A stretch of DNA of 64,000 bases, from NCBI RefSeq assembly GCF_014762705.1, contig NZ_JABURL010000107.1:62001-126000 (forward strand), read 5' to 3'. The notes under the pieces were generated by a model. It saw only the letters and a list, made by a program, of their open reading frames with translations. It did no database searches and was not told the DNA's origin. Numbering within the stretch: the first letter of the stretch is position 1; each line of letters opens with the position of its first letter. Positions 16,919-25,870 of this stretch are shown in pieces. The stretch is from Cyclobacterium sp. (lineage in GTDB: Bacteria > Bacteroidota > Bacteroidia > Cytophagales > Cyclobacteriaceae). A program made the position numbers and the translations under genes.

Positions 16919-17146
16919 ATGGAATGCTCCTTATGTAAAAATGGCACCACCGAAAAGGGTTATGTAACAGTGACGCTGGAAAAAGGTGAAACCATCGTGT
17001 TGATTAAAAGCGTCCCTGCAGAAGTTTGCACCAATTGTGGGCATTCCTTCCTTCCTGATAAAACGACGCAATTAGTTTTGAATAAAGGAAAGGAAGCTTA
17101 CAGCAAAGGTACCGAACTGGAGGTAGTGAAACTTCAAGTGGCCTGA
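16919..17146 (+). CDS. YgiT-type zinc-finger antitoxin
   Basis: A 75-residue protein with two CxxC pairs forming a zinc finger: CSLCKNG (Cys3, Cys6) and EVCTNCGHSFL (near 36-39), as in the N-terminal half of MqsA/YgiT antitoxins. The DNA-binding helix-turn-helix half of MqsA is absent, as is normal for the short YgiT-type partners of DUF4258 toxins. The toxin partner just upstream is truncated, so this antitoxin is probably orphaned. Confidence 0.8.
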   Translation: MECSLCKNGTTEKGYVTVTLEKGETIVLIKSVPAEVCTNCGHSFLPDKTTQLVLNKGKEAYSKGTELEVVKLQVA

Positions 17147-17245
17147 CTGGAAGTAGGTGAGTTGAAGCAATTATGAGGTTGAAACACAACAAATAGGATT
17201 AACCAATTACTTCAAATCACATTTCCGGTAAACCCTGCCCGACCT

Positions 17246-19171
17246 TCAGTACTTTAAATTTTCCGAAACGGTGGTTCCGAGCATTTCTTTTACAGCGGCC
17301 AAAATTCCATCCGGATCGAATCCACATTCCCGGTGCAGTTCTATCTGTTCGCCGTGCTCGATAACATCATCCGGTATTCCCAGTCTTTTAACCCTGGATT
17401 GGTAATTGTGATCTACCATCCATTCCAGAATGGCACTGCCAAAACCTCCCATCAGACAGCCATCCTCAATGGTGATGACCTTATCAAATTTTGTAAAAAC
17501 CTCATGGAGCATGGATTCGTCCAAGGGTTTGACAAACCGCATGTCGTAATGCGCCAGGTCGATGCCTTTATTCTGGAGTTTTTCTACCGCTTCCACTGCA
17601 TAGTTCCCCACATGACCAATGCTTAAAATGGCCAGGTCTTTTCCTTCACTCACGATTCTACCTTGACCAGTAGGAATTTTCCGGAGCGGTTGCTTCCAGT
17701 CGGGCATTACGCCCTGCCCCCTCGGATACCGGATGGAATAGGGCCCGTTGTGCTCGCAGGCTGAAAACATGAGGTTTCGTAGCTCCTCTTCGTTCATGGG
17801 CGCACTGACCACCAAATTGGGCAAACACCTGAAAAAGGCTAAATCGTAGGCTCCGTGGTGGGTGGGGCCATCGGCCCCGGCAAAACCTGCCCGATCCAGA
17901 CAAAAAACCACCGGAAGATCCTGCAGGCAGACGTCATGGATCACCTGATCGTAAGCCCGCTGCATAAACGTACTGTAGATATTGCAAAAAGGAGTAAGCC
18001 CCTGGGTGGCCAGACCCGCAGAAAAAGTCACGGCATGTTGCTCTGCAATGCCCACATCAAATGATCTTTCCGGATACGCTTTCATCATCAGGTTCATGGA
18101 TGAACCGGAAGGCATGGCCGGTGTAACACCTACTATTTTTTCGTTCTTCTCTGCCAGCTCTACCAGGGTATGCCCAAAAACATCCTGATATTTGGGGGCC
18201 TGAGGGCTGGTGGGTATTTTTTTAGCGATCTCTCCGGTAATCTTATCAAATTTTCCTGGTGCATGCCATTTGGTTTGGTCTTTTTCTGCGGGAGCAAAGC
18301 CCTTCCCCTTAACCGTGATGCAATGCAATATTTTTGGTCCGGGAATGTCTTTGAGGTCGTTTAGAATTTCTACCAGGTGGTTGACATCGTGTCCATCCAC
18401 CGGTCCGAAATACCGAAGGTTCAGGGATTCAAACAGATTACTTTGTTTGAGTAGGGTCGATTTGATGGCACCTTCTACTTTGGAAACCACATCCTGTGCA
18501 CTAAAACCAAATTTACTGATTTTGCCCAGCAGGCTCCATACCTCGTCCTTTACTTTATTGTAGGTATGGGAGGTGGTAATGTCGGTCAGGTAATCTTTTA
18601 AAGCACCTACATTGGGATCAATAGACATGCAATTGTCATTGAGGATTATCAACAGATTGGTATCTGAAACCCCCGCATGATTCATGGCTTCGAAGGCCAT
18701 TCCTCCGGTCATGGCACCGTCTCCAATTACGGCTACATGCTGCCTTTTGTCTTCCCCTTTGTATTTGGAGGCCATGGCCATGCCTAACGCAGCAGAAATG
18801 GAGGTGCTTGAGTGTCCTACTCCGAATGCATCGTAAGCGCTTTCTTTTCTTTTGGGAAAACCCGATAGGCCTTTGTACAATCTGTTGGTATAAAATTGCT
18901 CCCTGCGACCGGTAAGTATTTTATGTCCATAGGCCTGGTGGCCTACATCCCACACGAGCTGATCATCAGGGGTATTGAGTACATAATGCAAAGCAACGGT
19001 CAATTCTACTACTCCCAGACCAGCACCAAAGTGTCCACCATAGATGGACACGTGATCGATAATGAATTGCCTCAATTCATCACAGATCTGAACCAATTGG
19101 TCTTTATGGAAGTTTTTTAGGTCGTCCGGATATTGGATTTCCCTGAGTAATTTTCCAGGTTCTATTTGCAT
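17246..19171 (-). CDS. dxs: 1-deoxy-D-xylulose-5-phosphate synthase
   Basis: A 641-residue thiamine-diphosphate enzyme joining pyruvate and glyceraldehyde 3-phosphate, the first step of the MEP isoprenoid pathway. Seen: DVGHQAYGHKILTGRR, the ThDP motif GDGAMTGGMAFEAMNHAG with LNDNCMSIDPN, the pyrimidine-binding FDVGIAEQHAVTFSAG, and the C-terminal transketolase domain. Start at MQIEPGKLL (19171) is preferred over the extension to 19234, which has no family match. Length is as expected. It lies divergent from scpA. Confidence 0.95.
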   Translation of the reverse strand: MQIEPGKLLREIQYPDDLKNFHKDQLVQICDELRQFIIDHVSIYGGHFGAGLGVVELTVALHYVLNTPDDQLVWDVGHQAYGHKILTGRREQFYTNRLYKGLSGFPKRKESAYDAFGVGHSSTSISAALGMAMASKYKGEDKRQHVAVIGDGAMTGGMAFEAMNHAGVSDTNLLIILNDNCMSIDPNVGALKDYLTDITTSHTYNKVKDEVWSLLGKISKFGFSAQDVVSKVEGAIKSTLLKQSNLFESLNLRYFGPVDGHDVNHLVEILNDLKDIPGPKILHCITVKGKGFAPAEKDQTKWHAPGKFDKITGEIAKKIPTSPQAPKYQDVFGHTLVELAEKNEKIVGVTPAMPSGSSMNLMMKAYPERSFDVGIAEQHAVTFSAGLATQGLTPFCNIYSTFMQRAYDQVIHDVCLQDLPVVFCLDRAGFAGADGPTHHGAYDLAFFRCLPNLVVSAPMNEEELRNLMFSACEHNGPYSIRYPRGQGVMPDWKQPLRKIPTGQGRIVSEGKDLAILSIGHVGNYAVEAVEKLQNKGIDLAHYDMRFVKPLDESMLHEVFTKFDKVITIEDGCLMGGFGSAILEWMVDHNYQSRVKRLGIPDDVIEHGEQIELHRECGFDPDGILAAVKEMLGTTVSENLKY

Positions 19172-19280
19172 ATGCAGCGTTTCTTTATAAAAATTATTAA
19201 CCTCCCGTCTCTGTATAATGTTTAATAATACCAATAATTATTCAAGACCCCATGGTTTTAAGGAAATTATTCGGATGCCT

Positions 19281-19310
19281 ATTGATTTAAAAAGATAAGT
19301 AATATCTTTG
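19281..19310 (+). promoter_or_regulatory. Bacteroidota-type promoter of scpA
   Basis: A -7 box TATCTTTG (19303-19310, fits TAnnTTTG) lies 18 bases downstream of ATTG (19281-19284), a good match to the -33 TTTG element. It is 45 bases upstream of the GTG start of scpA. Confidence 0.6.
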
Positions 19311-19354
19311 ATCGCAACAGGAAATGCAAAAATAACAAAAAATAATCGTATCCA

Positions 19355-20110
19355 GTGAGTTTTGAAATCAAATTACCCTTATTTGAAGGACCATTTGACC
19401 TGATGCTTTTCTTTATAGAAAGGGATGAGCTGGATATTTATGATATTCCCATCTCCAAAATCACGAATGATTTTCTGGATTATATCCATCAATTGGAGAA
19501 AATGGAGATTGAAATAGCCAGTGAGTTCATTCTTTTTGCGGCCACTTTGATGAAAATCAAATCCAAAATGCTTTTGCCCAGACCAGAGTTAAATGAAGAG
19601 GGAGAAGAAATAGATCCACGTGAGGAACTGATCAGGCATTTATTGGAATACAAAAAATATAAATCCGTGATTGCCGAGCTTTCAGAAATGGAGAAAGACA
19701 GGATGGGTAAATTCGCCAGGGGAAATGTGATGGATGAGTTAAAGCAGATATCAAAAGTCGATAATGTGGATGCCGAATTGCAGGACCTGGACCTGTACAG
19801 CCTCCTGAAAGTGTACCAAAAAGTCATGACCAAATTCGCTCACAGAAGCGATGATACCAAACATACGGTTATTCAATATCCGTATACCATTGAACAGCAA
19901 AAATCCCTGATCCTTGATCGACTCAATGAAAAGCCGAGGATCCCTTTTTCGGATTTTATCGTTTATAATCCGGATAAGATTTTTGTCATTTATACCTTTT
20001 TAGCCATATTAGAATTGCTTCAGCTTGCCCTTGTGACCATAAAGATAGGTGAAGGTTTCAATAATTTTTGGGTTGAAAAGCTTGCATCCATACCAGTAGA
20101 AAACACATGA
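19355..20110 (+). CDS. scpA: Segregation and condensation protein A
   Basis: A 251-residue kleisin of the Smc-ScpA-ScpB complex that compacts and separates chromosomes. It starts at a GTG. The N-terminus LPLFEGPFDLMLFFIERDELDIYDIPI is the family signature (Smc neck-binding helix), followed by an acidic helical region and a C-terminal winged helix (FLAILELLQLALVTIKIGE). Its last 4 bases overlap the next gene's ATG. No scpB or smc is in the window. Confidence 0.93.
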   Translation: MSFEIKLPLFEGPFDLMLFFIERDELDIYDIPISKITNDFLDYIHQLEKMEIEIASEFILFAATLMKIKSKMLLPRPELNEEGEEIDPREELIRHLLEYKKYKSVIAELSEMEKDRMGKFARGNVMDELKQISKVDNVDAELQDLDLYSLLKVYQKVMTKFAHRSDDTKHTVIQYPYTIEQQKSLILDRLNEKPRIPFSDFIVYNPDKIFVIYTFLAILELLQLALVTIKIGEGFNNFWVEKLASIPVENT

Positions 20111-21183
20111 AAATAGACAATAGGGAAGTTTTTAAAACCTTAAACCCCAATAAGGTTTGGGTTCCTGTATTGATCGGGATTGCGATTGTACTTGTAATGT
20201 TCTACATGGACCCCACTGTAAATGTGCAAACCCTCAGGGGGGTTTTTGATGCTTCGGCCTGGTCTCTGCTTTTGGCTGTGGTATTTATATTTCTGAGGGA
20301 TGCAGGCTATGTTTTTAGGATCCGGGAAGTGACGGACAAGCACCTAACCTGGAACAGGGCCATCTTTGTGATTGTCCTTTGGGAATTTGCCTCTGCAGTC
20401 ACCCCCTCTATTGTAGGCGGTACAGCAGTGGCCGTATTTATTTTGAATAAAGAAGGGATACCTCTCGGAAAGGCTTTGGCCTTTACCATGTTGACAGCCA
20501 TTTTGGACAACCTGTTTTTTGTGTTGGGAGCACCAATTATTCTTTTTTTTGCCCAGGGTTATATTTTTCCTAATAGCAGGGTTTTGGAAATGCGCCTGGG
20601 AAACAGCCTTGAATACCTCTTTTGGGTGAGTTACTCTTTGTACACTTTGTATTCTTTGCTAATGGCATTGGCCTTGTTTTACCGGCCCAGGGTTTTCAAA
20701 TGGCTGCTGTTAAAACTTTTTTCCCTCAGGTGGCTTAAGAAATGGAAATACCAGGCAAATATTTATGGGGATCAAATCATACAGGCGAGCAAGGAATTCA
20801 GGGGTAAAAACCTGAAATACTGGCTGGTAATTATTTTCACCACCATTTTCATCTGGTCTGCCAGGTATTTTATGCTGAATGCCCTGATTTCGGCCTACTC
20901 CAGCATCAGTATTTTCGAACATGTAGTCATCTTCGCCCGTCAGATCATCATGTGGATTGTAATGATGATCAGTCCTACACCGGGAAGCAGTGGTACCGCA
21001 GAATTTTTCTTTGCGCAGTTTTTTAATGAATTCCTCACGGGTTATACCTTTGTTACCAGCATACTCTGGCGCATGTTCTCGTATTATCCTTACCTGCTTT
21101 TGGGAGCCATTTTTCTGCCACGTTGGATCAGGCAGGTCTTTTTCAAGAAAAAAGATAAAACTGATAACAAGTCCGTTGATTAA
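20107..21183 (+). CDS. Lysylphosphatidylglycerol synthase TM-domain (YbhN/AglD-like) protein
   Basis: A 358-residue integral membrane protein with about eight hydrophobic segments. It carries the family marks ITNDF-free LLLAVVFIFLRDAGYVFRIREV, FASAVTPSIVGGTAVAVFIL and SPTPGSSGTAEFFFAQFF. In other bacteria this fold is the flippase half of MprF or a stand-alone lipid translocase; no aminoacyl-transferase half is present here. It is translationally coupled to scpA by a 4-base overlap. Confidence 0.83.
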   Translation: MKIDNREVFKTLNPNKVWVPVLIGIAIVLVMFYMDPTVNVQTLRGVFDASAWSLLLAVVFIFLRDAGYVFRIREVTDKHLTWNRAIFVIVLWEFASAVTPSIVGGTAVAVFILNKEGIPLGKALAFTMLTAILDNLFFVLGAPIILFFAQGYIFPNSRVLEMRLGNSLEYLFWVSYSLYTLYSLLMALALFYRPRVFKWLLLKLFSLRWLKKWKYQANIYGDQIIQASKEFRGKNLKYWLVIIFTTIFIWSARYFMLNALISAYSSISIFEHVVIFARQIIMWIVMMISPTPGSSGTAEFFFAQFFNEFLTGYTFVTSILWRMFSYYPYLLLGAIFLPRWIRQVFFKKKDKTDNKSVD

Positions 21184-21197
21184 CGAATGATCCGGAT

Positions 21198-22577
21198 TTA
21201 TACCGCATCCAAAATCAGTACCCAGTCATGACCTTTTCCTCCTGAGCTTGGCGGCACAAAAGTATTACTGGGAGCCTTGCTAATAATCCCGGCATCTATC
21301 TGGTTTCCGGTCCTGGGATCGTACCAGGTGACCTTAAGCATTCTGGAATTAAGGGGCTTGCAGTTTACCGCCTTGCTTTGACCGGTGGGGAAGTAAACCA
21401 TGGCATAACTTCCTTCACTGTCTCTGGTTGCAATGACAAAATCTGTATTGTTTTCCTGAATGCCGGGAATCATTTCCGGTGCCGGAATCCTTCTCAGAAA
21501 AGGCCTGCTTAGCATTAGGTTTTTGAGATGTTTCATTTGATTGGCCATGGGTAGGTCCAGTGCCACTTGCCATGGCCTGAGGGGCCCATTGATCCCTTCC
21601 CTGTCTGTTGTGTACATTTGCCATACGTCATGGCATCCATAGGTCTGTCCAAATGCACCTGCAAACACATTCCAGTACATGATCCTTCGGATATCTTCCG
21701 GCAAGCTGTATCCCAGTTCTTTGGCATTGAAGCAATTGGGATGGTCTTCATACAATGGCTCACCATCCAGGGTGGGCTTGACAGGCTGTAAGTTGTAATC
21801 GTGGCTTATTTTTTGATAAGTAGGTTGATTGGCACAATGACCAGTCTGGTGCATGTTGAAATCCAGCCATTCGTCATTATGAAACCAATTACTGGATCCA
21901 CCGGGTCCGGCAGGCTGGGGGTGGAAAGTCATCAATGCATTGTCCTGTCCCCCGGTTCCCTCGACAATACCCGCCGCCAGGGCTCTCCAAATGGCTACAT
22001 CCCTGGTATCTTCCCTGGGATTTCGGTCCCCACCAATGACCCAAATGATGTTTGACTGGTCTTTGTAGCGGTTGCCTATCCATTTGCCAAAAGATTTGGC
22101 ATTTTCTTCCGTAAACACTTCCGGCCCCTTACCCCAGGAATTTTTAAAAACCTTGTCTCCCCAGGTGGGGAGCAGGGCAATGTAGATACCCTCGGCAGCC
22201 GCCATTTCCACCACTTCATCCACATGCGAAAAATAGGCCGGGTTGGGTTGCCTGGGATCCAGATCAATGAGGGGCGTTTCTCCGTATGCGTTAGGGCTTT
22301 GGAGACCATCAATCTCAGCGAGCGCCACGGCCTTCACCACATTAAAGCCTTGTTCGGCACGTTTTCTCAGGTAATAGGCGGCTTCCTCCCGATCACAGCG
22401 ATGGAAAAGTTCCCATGCCGTATCTGCCATCCAAAAAAAGGGGCTTTCGTCTGCTGTTACCAGAAACCGTTGATTTTCAGCAACCCTGAGTCGGGGAAGG
22501 TCTTCCTGACCGTAGGTGAAAGCAAGGGAGAAAACGAACAAAAACAGGAATAAAACGGTTTTAGGGCTCAAGTTCAT
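21198..22577 (-). CDS. Secreted DUF4038 / GH140-type glycosidase
   Basis: A 459-residue secreted protein (signal peptide LFLFLFVFSLAFTYGQ; start at MNLSPKT preferred over 22613). The DUF4038 barrel runs from PRLRVAENQRFLVTADESPFFWMADTAWELFHR to LMLSRPFLRR, followed by a C-terminal collagen-binding-like beta domain (DFVIATRDSEGSYAMVYFPTG...GHDWVLILD). The architecture matches GH140 apiosidases acting on rhamnogalacturonan II, but substrate specificity cannot be told from sequence. Candidate acids include Asp in VIGGDRNP and Glu in TLDGEPLYEDHP. It stands alone, converging with the YbhN-like gene. Confidence 0.82.
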   Translation of the reverse strand: MNLSPKTVLFLFLFVFSLAFTYGQEDLPRLRVAENQRFLVTADESPFFWMADTAWELFHRCDREEAAYYLRKRAEQGFNVVKAVALAEIDGLQSPNAYGETPLIDLDPRQPNPAYFSHVDEVVEMAAAEGIYIALLPTWGDKVFKNSWGKGPEVFTEENAKSFGKWIGNRYKDQSNIIWVIGGDRNPREDTRDVAIWRALAAGIVEGTGGQDNALMTFHPQPAGPGGSSNWFHNDEWLDFNMHQTGHCANQPTYQKISHDYNLQPVKPTLDGEPLYEDHPNCFNAKELGYSLPEDIRRIMYWNVFAGAFGQTYGCHDVWQMYTTDREGINGPLRPWQVALDLPMANQMKHLKNLMLSRPFLRRIPAPEMIPGIQENNTDFVIATRDSEGSYAMVYFPTGQSKAVNCKPLNSRMLKVTWYDPRTGNQIDAGIISKAPSNTFVPPSSGGKGHDWVLILDAV

Positions 22578-22611
22578 GGGGAATGGCTGAGCATGCAATA
22601 TAAGAAAAATC

Positions 22612-22642
22612 AAAAGCAGCCGGAAAAACCGGCTGTGCTTTT
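22612..22642 (-). terminator. Hairpin downstream of ndk
   Basis: AGCCGG-AAAAA-CCGGCT stem (22618-22634) with outer AAAAGC / GCTTTT pairing. On the minus strand it is followed by a T-rich end, so it can back up the larger hairpin at 22666-22707. Confidence 0.6.
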
Positions 22643-22665
22643 GGGAAAATGTTAAAAATTCATAA

Positions 22666-22707
22666 AATTTCCCCCGCCTCTTTTGTGCTTAAGAGGTGGG
22701 GGAAATT
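22666..22707 (-). terminator. Strong hairpin terminator of ndk
   Basis: AATTTCCCCC (22666-22675) pairs perfectly with GGGGGAAATT (22698-22707), and CCTCTT pairs with AAGAGG inside it. It begins 5 bases after the ndk stop codon (22712-22714). Confidence 0.75.
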
Positions 22708-22711
22708 GGAA

Positions 22712-23134
22712 TTAGCTTACCTGTTCAAATGCACTGAAAAAGAAATTGCCTTCTATGGATGCATTTTCATCTGAGTCTGAACCATGAACAGCATTGGCCT
22801 CAATGGATGTGGCATAAAGTTTTCGGATGGTACCTTCTGCTGCATTCTCCGGGTTGGTAGCCCCGATCAGCTCCCTGAAATCTGCCACTGCATTTTCTTT
22901 CTCCAGGATGGCAGCAATGATAGGTCCTGAGGACATGTATTGGCATAAATCGGAATAAAAAGGCCTTTCCTGGTGCACTTTGTAAAATTCTCCGGCAAGT
23001 TCTTTATTAAGCCTGGTTGCCTTAAGGGCAATAATTTTGAACCCTGCCTCTTCAATCATTTTCAATATTGCGCCTGCGTTTCCTGCTCCGAAAGCATCAG
23101 GCTTGATCATGGTAAATGTTCTATTGGTAGCCAT
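22712..23134 (-). CDS. ndk: Nucleoside-diphosphate kinase
   Basis: A 140-residue kinase that moves the gamma phosphate from ATP to NDPs through a phosphohistidine. It shows [10 protein letters not shown] at the N-terminus, HQERPFY, and the active His117 in NAVHGSDS. Length is normal for the family. It is monocistronic, followed by a strong hairpin, with a TAATTTTG -7 box on its 5' side (23163-23170, minus strand). Confidence 0.96.
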   Translation of the reverse strand: MATNRTFTMIKPDAFGAGNAGAILKMIEEAGFKIIALKATRLNKELAGEFYKVHQERPFYSDLCQYMSSGPIIAAILEKENAVADFRELIGATNPENAAEGTIRKLYATSIEANAVHGSDSDENASIEGNFFFSAFEQVS

Positions 23135-23313
23135 AAATTGTTTGTTTTGTTTGTTAAGCCCACAAAATTAATCCTTTTCAATGAAAGACCGAAGGTAATG
23201 GGGCATTTCTGGATAAACTGTCAGCATCCGGAAAAATTGCCATTGGGAATTTCAGAAAATTATACAGAACTTTGTCGTCCGTGTTTTTAAAATACGGTAC
23301 TCAAATAATACAC

Positions 23314-24363
23314 ATGCAGGAATTAGATCTATTTAAAGAACAGATTTCATCAGCTTCATCCAAAAAGATCATCATCACCACCCATCATAAACCTGACGCA
23401 GATGCCCTGGGGTCCTCTTTGGCGCTGGCCGGCTATCTGAAAAAGAAAAACCATCAGGTAACCGTGGTGACTCCATCCGACTATCCTTCGTTCTTACATT
23501 GGATGAAAGGCAATGATGAAGTGGTGAATTTTGAGGATCCTGAAAAGGAAAAGGAAGCCATGAAATTGATCGCTGAGGCGGAGATCATCTTTTGTCTGGA
23601 TTTCTCCAACCTGGGAAGATTGCAGGGAATGGAACAGGCAGTAAGGGAGTCCAAAGCCTTTAAGGTCAATATAGACCACCATCAGGATCCGGAGGAATTT
23701 GCTGATTTTAGCTTTTGCAGTTCCAAGGCAGCGGCCACCTGCGAGTTATTGTACGACTTGATTGTAAAAGTGGGGGATAGGGAATTGATCGATAAGGATA
23801 TTGCAGAGTGCCTTTACTCGGGTATTATGACGGATACCGGAGGATTCAGACACCCCAACACGACCAAGAATGTGCATTTGGTTACGGCAGAACTGATAGA
23901 ACTGGGGGCGGACAATTCCAAAATTTCAAGGCTTATTTATGATACCAATTCAGTCAATCGACTTAAGTTCTTAGGTTTTGCATTGACCAGAAGGTTAACC
24001 ATATTGCCGGAATTAAGCACAGCCTATTTTGGCATAAGTAAAAAGGACCTCAGGAAATACCAATCGCAAACCGGCGATACGGAGGGTCTGGTTAATTATG
24101 CACTTTCCCTCGATGGAATAAAGATTGCTGCCCTGTTTACCGAAAGAAAAGACGGGGTAAAAATATCTTTTCGCTCTTCAGAAGATGTGGCAGTCAATAA
24201 ATTTGCGGCTACCTTTTTTGAAGGGGGAGGCCATAAAAATGCCTCGGGTGGAATCTCTCAGCTTTCCCTGGAAGATACTATTCGGCGATTTGAAAAATTA
24301 GTAAAAGAAAACAAACATATCCTATTTAATCAATTAGCATTAGTCGATGAAAAAAATCAATAA
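23314..24363 (+). CDS. DHH-DHHA1 phosphoesterase (NrnA-like)
   Basis: A 349-residue protein with a DHH domain (THHKPDADALGSS near 23-35, IDHHQDPEEF) and a C-terminal DHHA1 domain ending in GGGHKNASGG. This matches NrnA, which degrades short oligoribonucleotides and pAp in a Mn-dependent way. ATG at 23314 (MQELDLFKEQ) is chosen over the upstream TTG at 23272. It overlaps the first FKBP gene by 17 bases. Confidence 0.88.
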   Translation: MQELDLFKEQISSASSKKIIITTHHKPDADALGSSLALAGYLKKKNHQVTVVTPSDYPSFLHWMKGNDEVVNFEDPEKEKEAMKLIAEAEIIFCLDFSNLGRLQGMEQAVRESKAFKVNIDHHQDPEEFADFSFCSSKAAATCELLYDLIVKVGDRELIDKDIAECLYSGIMTDTGGFRHPNTTKNVHLVTAELIELGADNSKISRLIYDTNSVNRLKFLGFALTRRLTILPELSTAYFGISKKDLRKYQSQTGDTEGLVNYALSLDGIKIAALFTERKDGVKISFRSSEDVAVNKFAATFFEGGGHKNASGGISQLSLEDTIRRFEKLVKENKHILFNQLALVDEKNQ

Positions 24364-25270
24364 TTTAGTTTTAGGAGTTCTCCTGGTAAGCTCTGGTTTG
24401 CTTTTTTCCTGTGAAAAAACCCAGACAACATCAGATGGTATTGAATACAAATACATCAATCAGGGGGATCAGGAGACCAAGGACGGAGAATTCGTGGTTT
24501 ATCACTTTACAGCCAAAACCGGCAGTGACTCTCTGTTTATTTCCAGCTATGATCAGCCGGTACCTCCTTATTTACAGCATTTGGATTCTGCGGAAGCAAA
24601 GACAGGTATAGATGAAATATTTCTAAACCTGAACAACGGAGACAGCATTGTCATCACTTCCACTGCAGAAAAAATATTTCTTGAAAACGTGCCCCCATTC
24701 TTGGAAAATGATGAGACGGTGACCATTAGTATTGGTGTGCTTAACGTGCTTGAAGAAGAAGTATTTGAAGATTATTTCAATGACCTGGTGGCCGAACAGC
24801 AAAAAAAGCAATCCGAACAGGCTGGTGTTCAGTTGGATGAAGATGTGCAGACCATTGAATCTTATATTCAGGAAAATAATTTGGATGCAAGCAAGACAGC
24901 ATCGGGTCTTTACTACGTCATAGAAGAAGAAGGTTCAGGACCTCAGGTAGAGCAGGGAGATAAAATTTCTGTCAACTACACGGGTTATGTGCTGGATGGG
25001 ACTGTATTCGATACCAGCATAGAAAGCAAAGCCAAAGAGGCCAATACCTATGATGAAAACAGACCCTATGAGCCTTTCACCTTTGATGTAGGACAGGGAA
25101 TGGTCATTCCGGGATGGGATGAAGGACTTCAATTGTTGAAAGAAGGAGCAAAAGCCAAGTTTTTGATCCCTTCACCTTTGGCCTATGGACCTAGCCAGCG
25201 AGGTGCTATTATTGTACCTAATTCTATATTGATATTTGATGTAGAAGTAACTGATGTAGAAAAGCAATAA
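24347..25270 (+). CDS. FKBP-type peptidyl-prolyl isomerase lipoprotein 1
   Basis: A 307-residue lipoprotein (leader LVLGVLLVSSGLLFSC, Cys22). The C-terminal half holds an FKBP domain: GDKISVNYTGYVLDGTVFDTS, FTFDVGQGMVIPGWDEGLQLLKEGAKAKFLIPS and AYGPSQRGAIIVPNSILIFDVEV. The N-terminal half (about 25-160) is a second, degenerate isomerase-like unit. Faces the periplasm from a lipid anchor and assists folding of exported proteins. It resembles the GldI-type lipoproteins of gliding Flavobacteriia in layout, but that link is not proven. Confidence 0.87.
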   Translation: MKKINNLVLGVLLVSSGLLFSCEKTQTTSDGIEYKYINQGDQETKDGEFVVYHFTAKTGSDSLFISSYDQPVPPYLQHLDSAEAKTGIDEIFLNLNNGDSIVITSTAEKIFLENVPPFLENDETVTISIGVLNVLEEEVFEDYFNDLVAEQQKKQSEQAGVQLDEDVQTIESYIQENNLDASKTASGLYYVIEEEGSGPQVEQGDKISVNYTGYVLDGTVFDTSIESKAKEANTYDENRPYEPFTFDVGQGMVIPGWDEGLQLLKEGAKAKFLIPSPLAYGPSQRGAIIVPNSILIFDVEVTDVEKQ

Positions 25271-25289
25271 CCCGATTGTCGGGTTATTG
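25265..25289. repeat. Perfect 11-bp hairpin after the first FKBP gene
   Basis: CAATAACCCGA (25265-25275) pairs with TCGGGTTATTG (25279-25289) around a TTG loop; the FKBP stop codon (25268-25270) lies within the stem. No T-tract follows, so it may stabilise or attenuate the downstream FKBP messages rather than end them. Confidence 0.6.
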
Positions 25290-25314
25290 AAGCGCATATA
25301 AACAAGTAACTACC

Positions 25315-25860
25315 ATGAAAAAAAGTGCTTTAACCTGGGGCATGCTGCCTGCAGTGGTATTGATGGCTTCCTGTATTTCCGAGGAAGAAAATGTCGATGT
25401 GGTTTTCGAGCAGGATCTGCAGAAAATCGAGGAATATATCCAGACTGTGGAGACGGAATACATGCGGAGGGAAACAGTAGGCGATACAGGTATTGAGCTT
25501 TTATTCACTGAGGTAGTTGAGGAGGGTGAATTGCCTGATGGTAGGGATACCCTGTCTGTAGATTACACGGGTATGCTCCTGGATGGAACCGTATTCGACA
25601 CCTCCCTGGAGCAGGTGGCCCAGGACAATGATGTTTTCAATCCCAATAGAACCTACGAGCCGTATAACATTATTTTAGGTGTTTCCAATGTAATCAATGG
25701 TTGGCACTGGTCCTTATCCCGTATGAAGGAGGGTGAAAAGGTCATTGCCTTGATCCCTTCCGCTTATGCTTATGGGAGTCAGGCTAACGGGCCTATTCCG
25801 GCAAATTCAGTATTGGTGTTTGAACTGGATCTGGTAGAGGTTAGACCTTACCAACCTTAA
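25315..25860 (+). CDS. FKBP-type peptidyl-prolyl isomerase lipoprotein 2
   Basis: A 181-residue lipoprotein (leader ending VVLMASC, Cys20) with one FKBP domain: LSVDYTGMLLDGTVFDTSLEQ, IILGVSNVINGWHWSLSRMKEGEKVIALIPSAYAYG and NSVLVFELDLVEV. The position where the usual Gly-Trp pocket lies reads NGWHWS, so the pocket is changed from FKBP12. It is the middle of three tandem paralogues, 10 bases before the third. Confidence 0.85.
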   Translation: MKKSALTWGMLPAVVLMASCISEEENVDVVFEQDLQKIEEYIQTVETEYMRRETVGDTGIELLFTEVVEEGELPDGRDTLSVDYTGMLLDGTVFDTSLEQVAQDNDVFNPNRTYEPYNIILGVSNVINGWHWSLSRMKEGEKVIALIPSAYAYGSQANGPIPANSVLVFELDLVEVRPYQP

Positions 25861-25870
25861 ACCAACAGAG

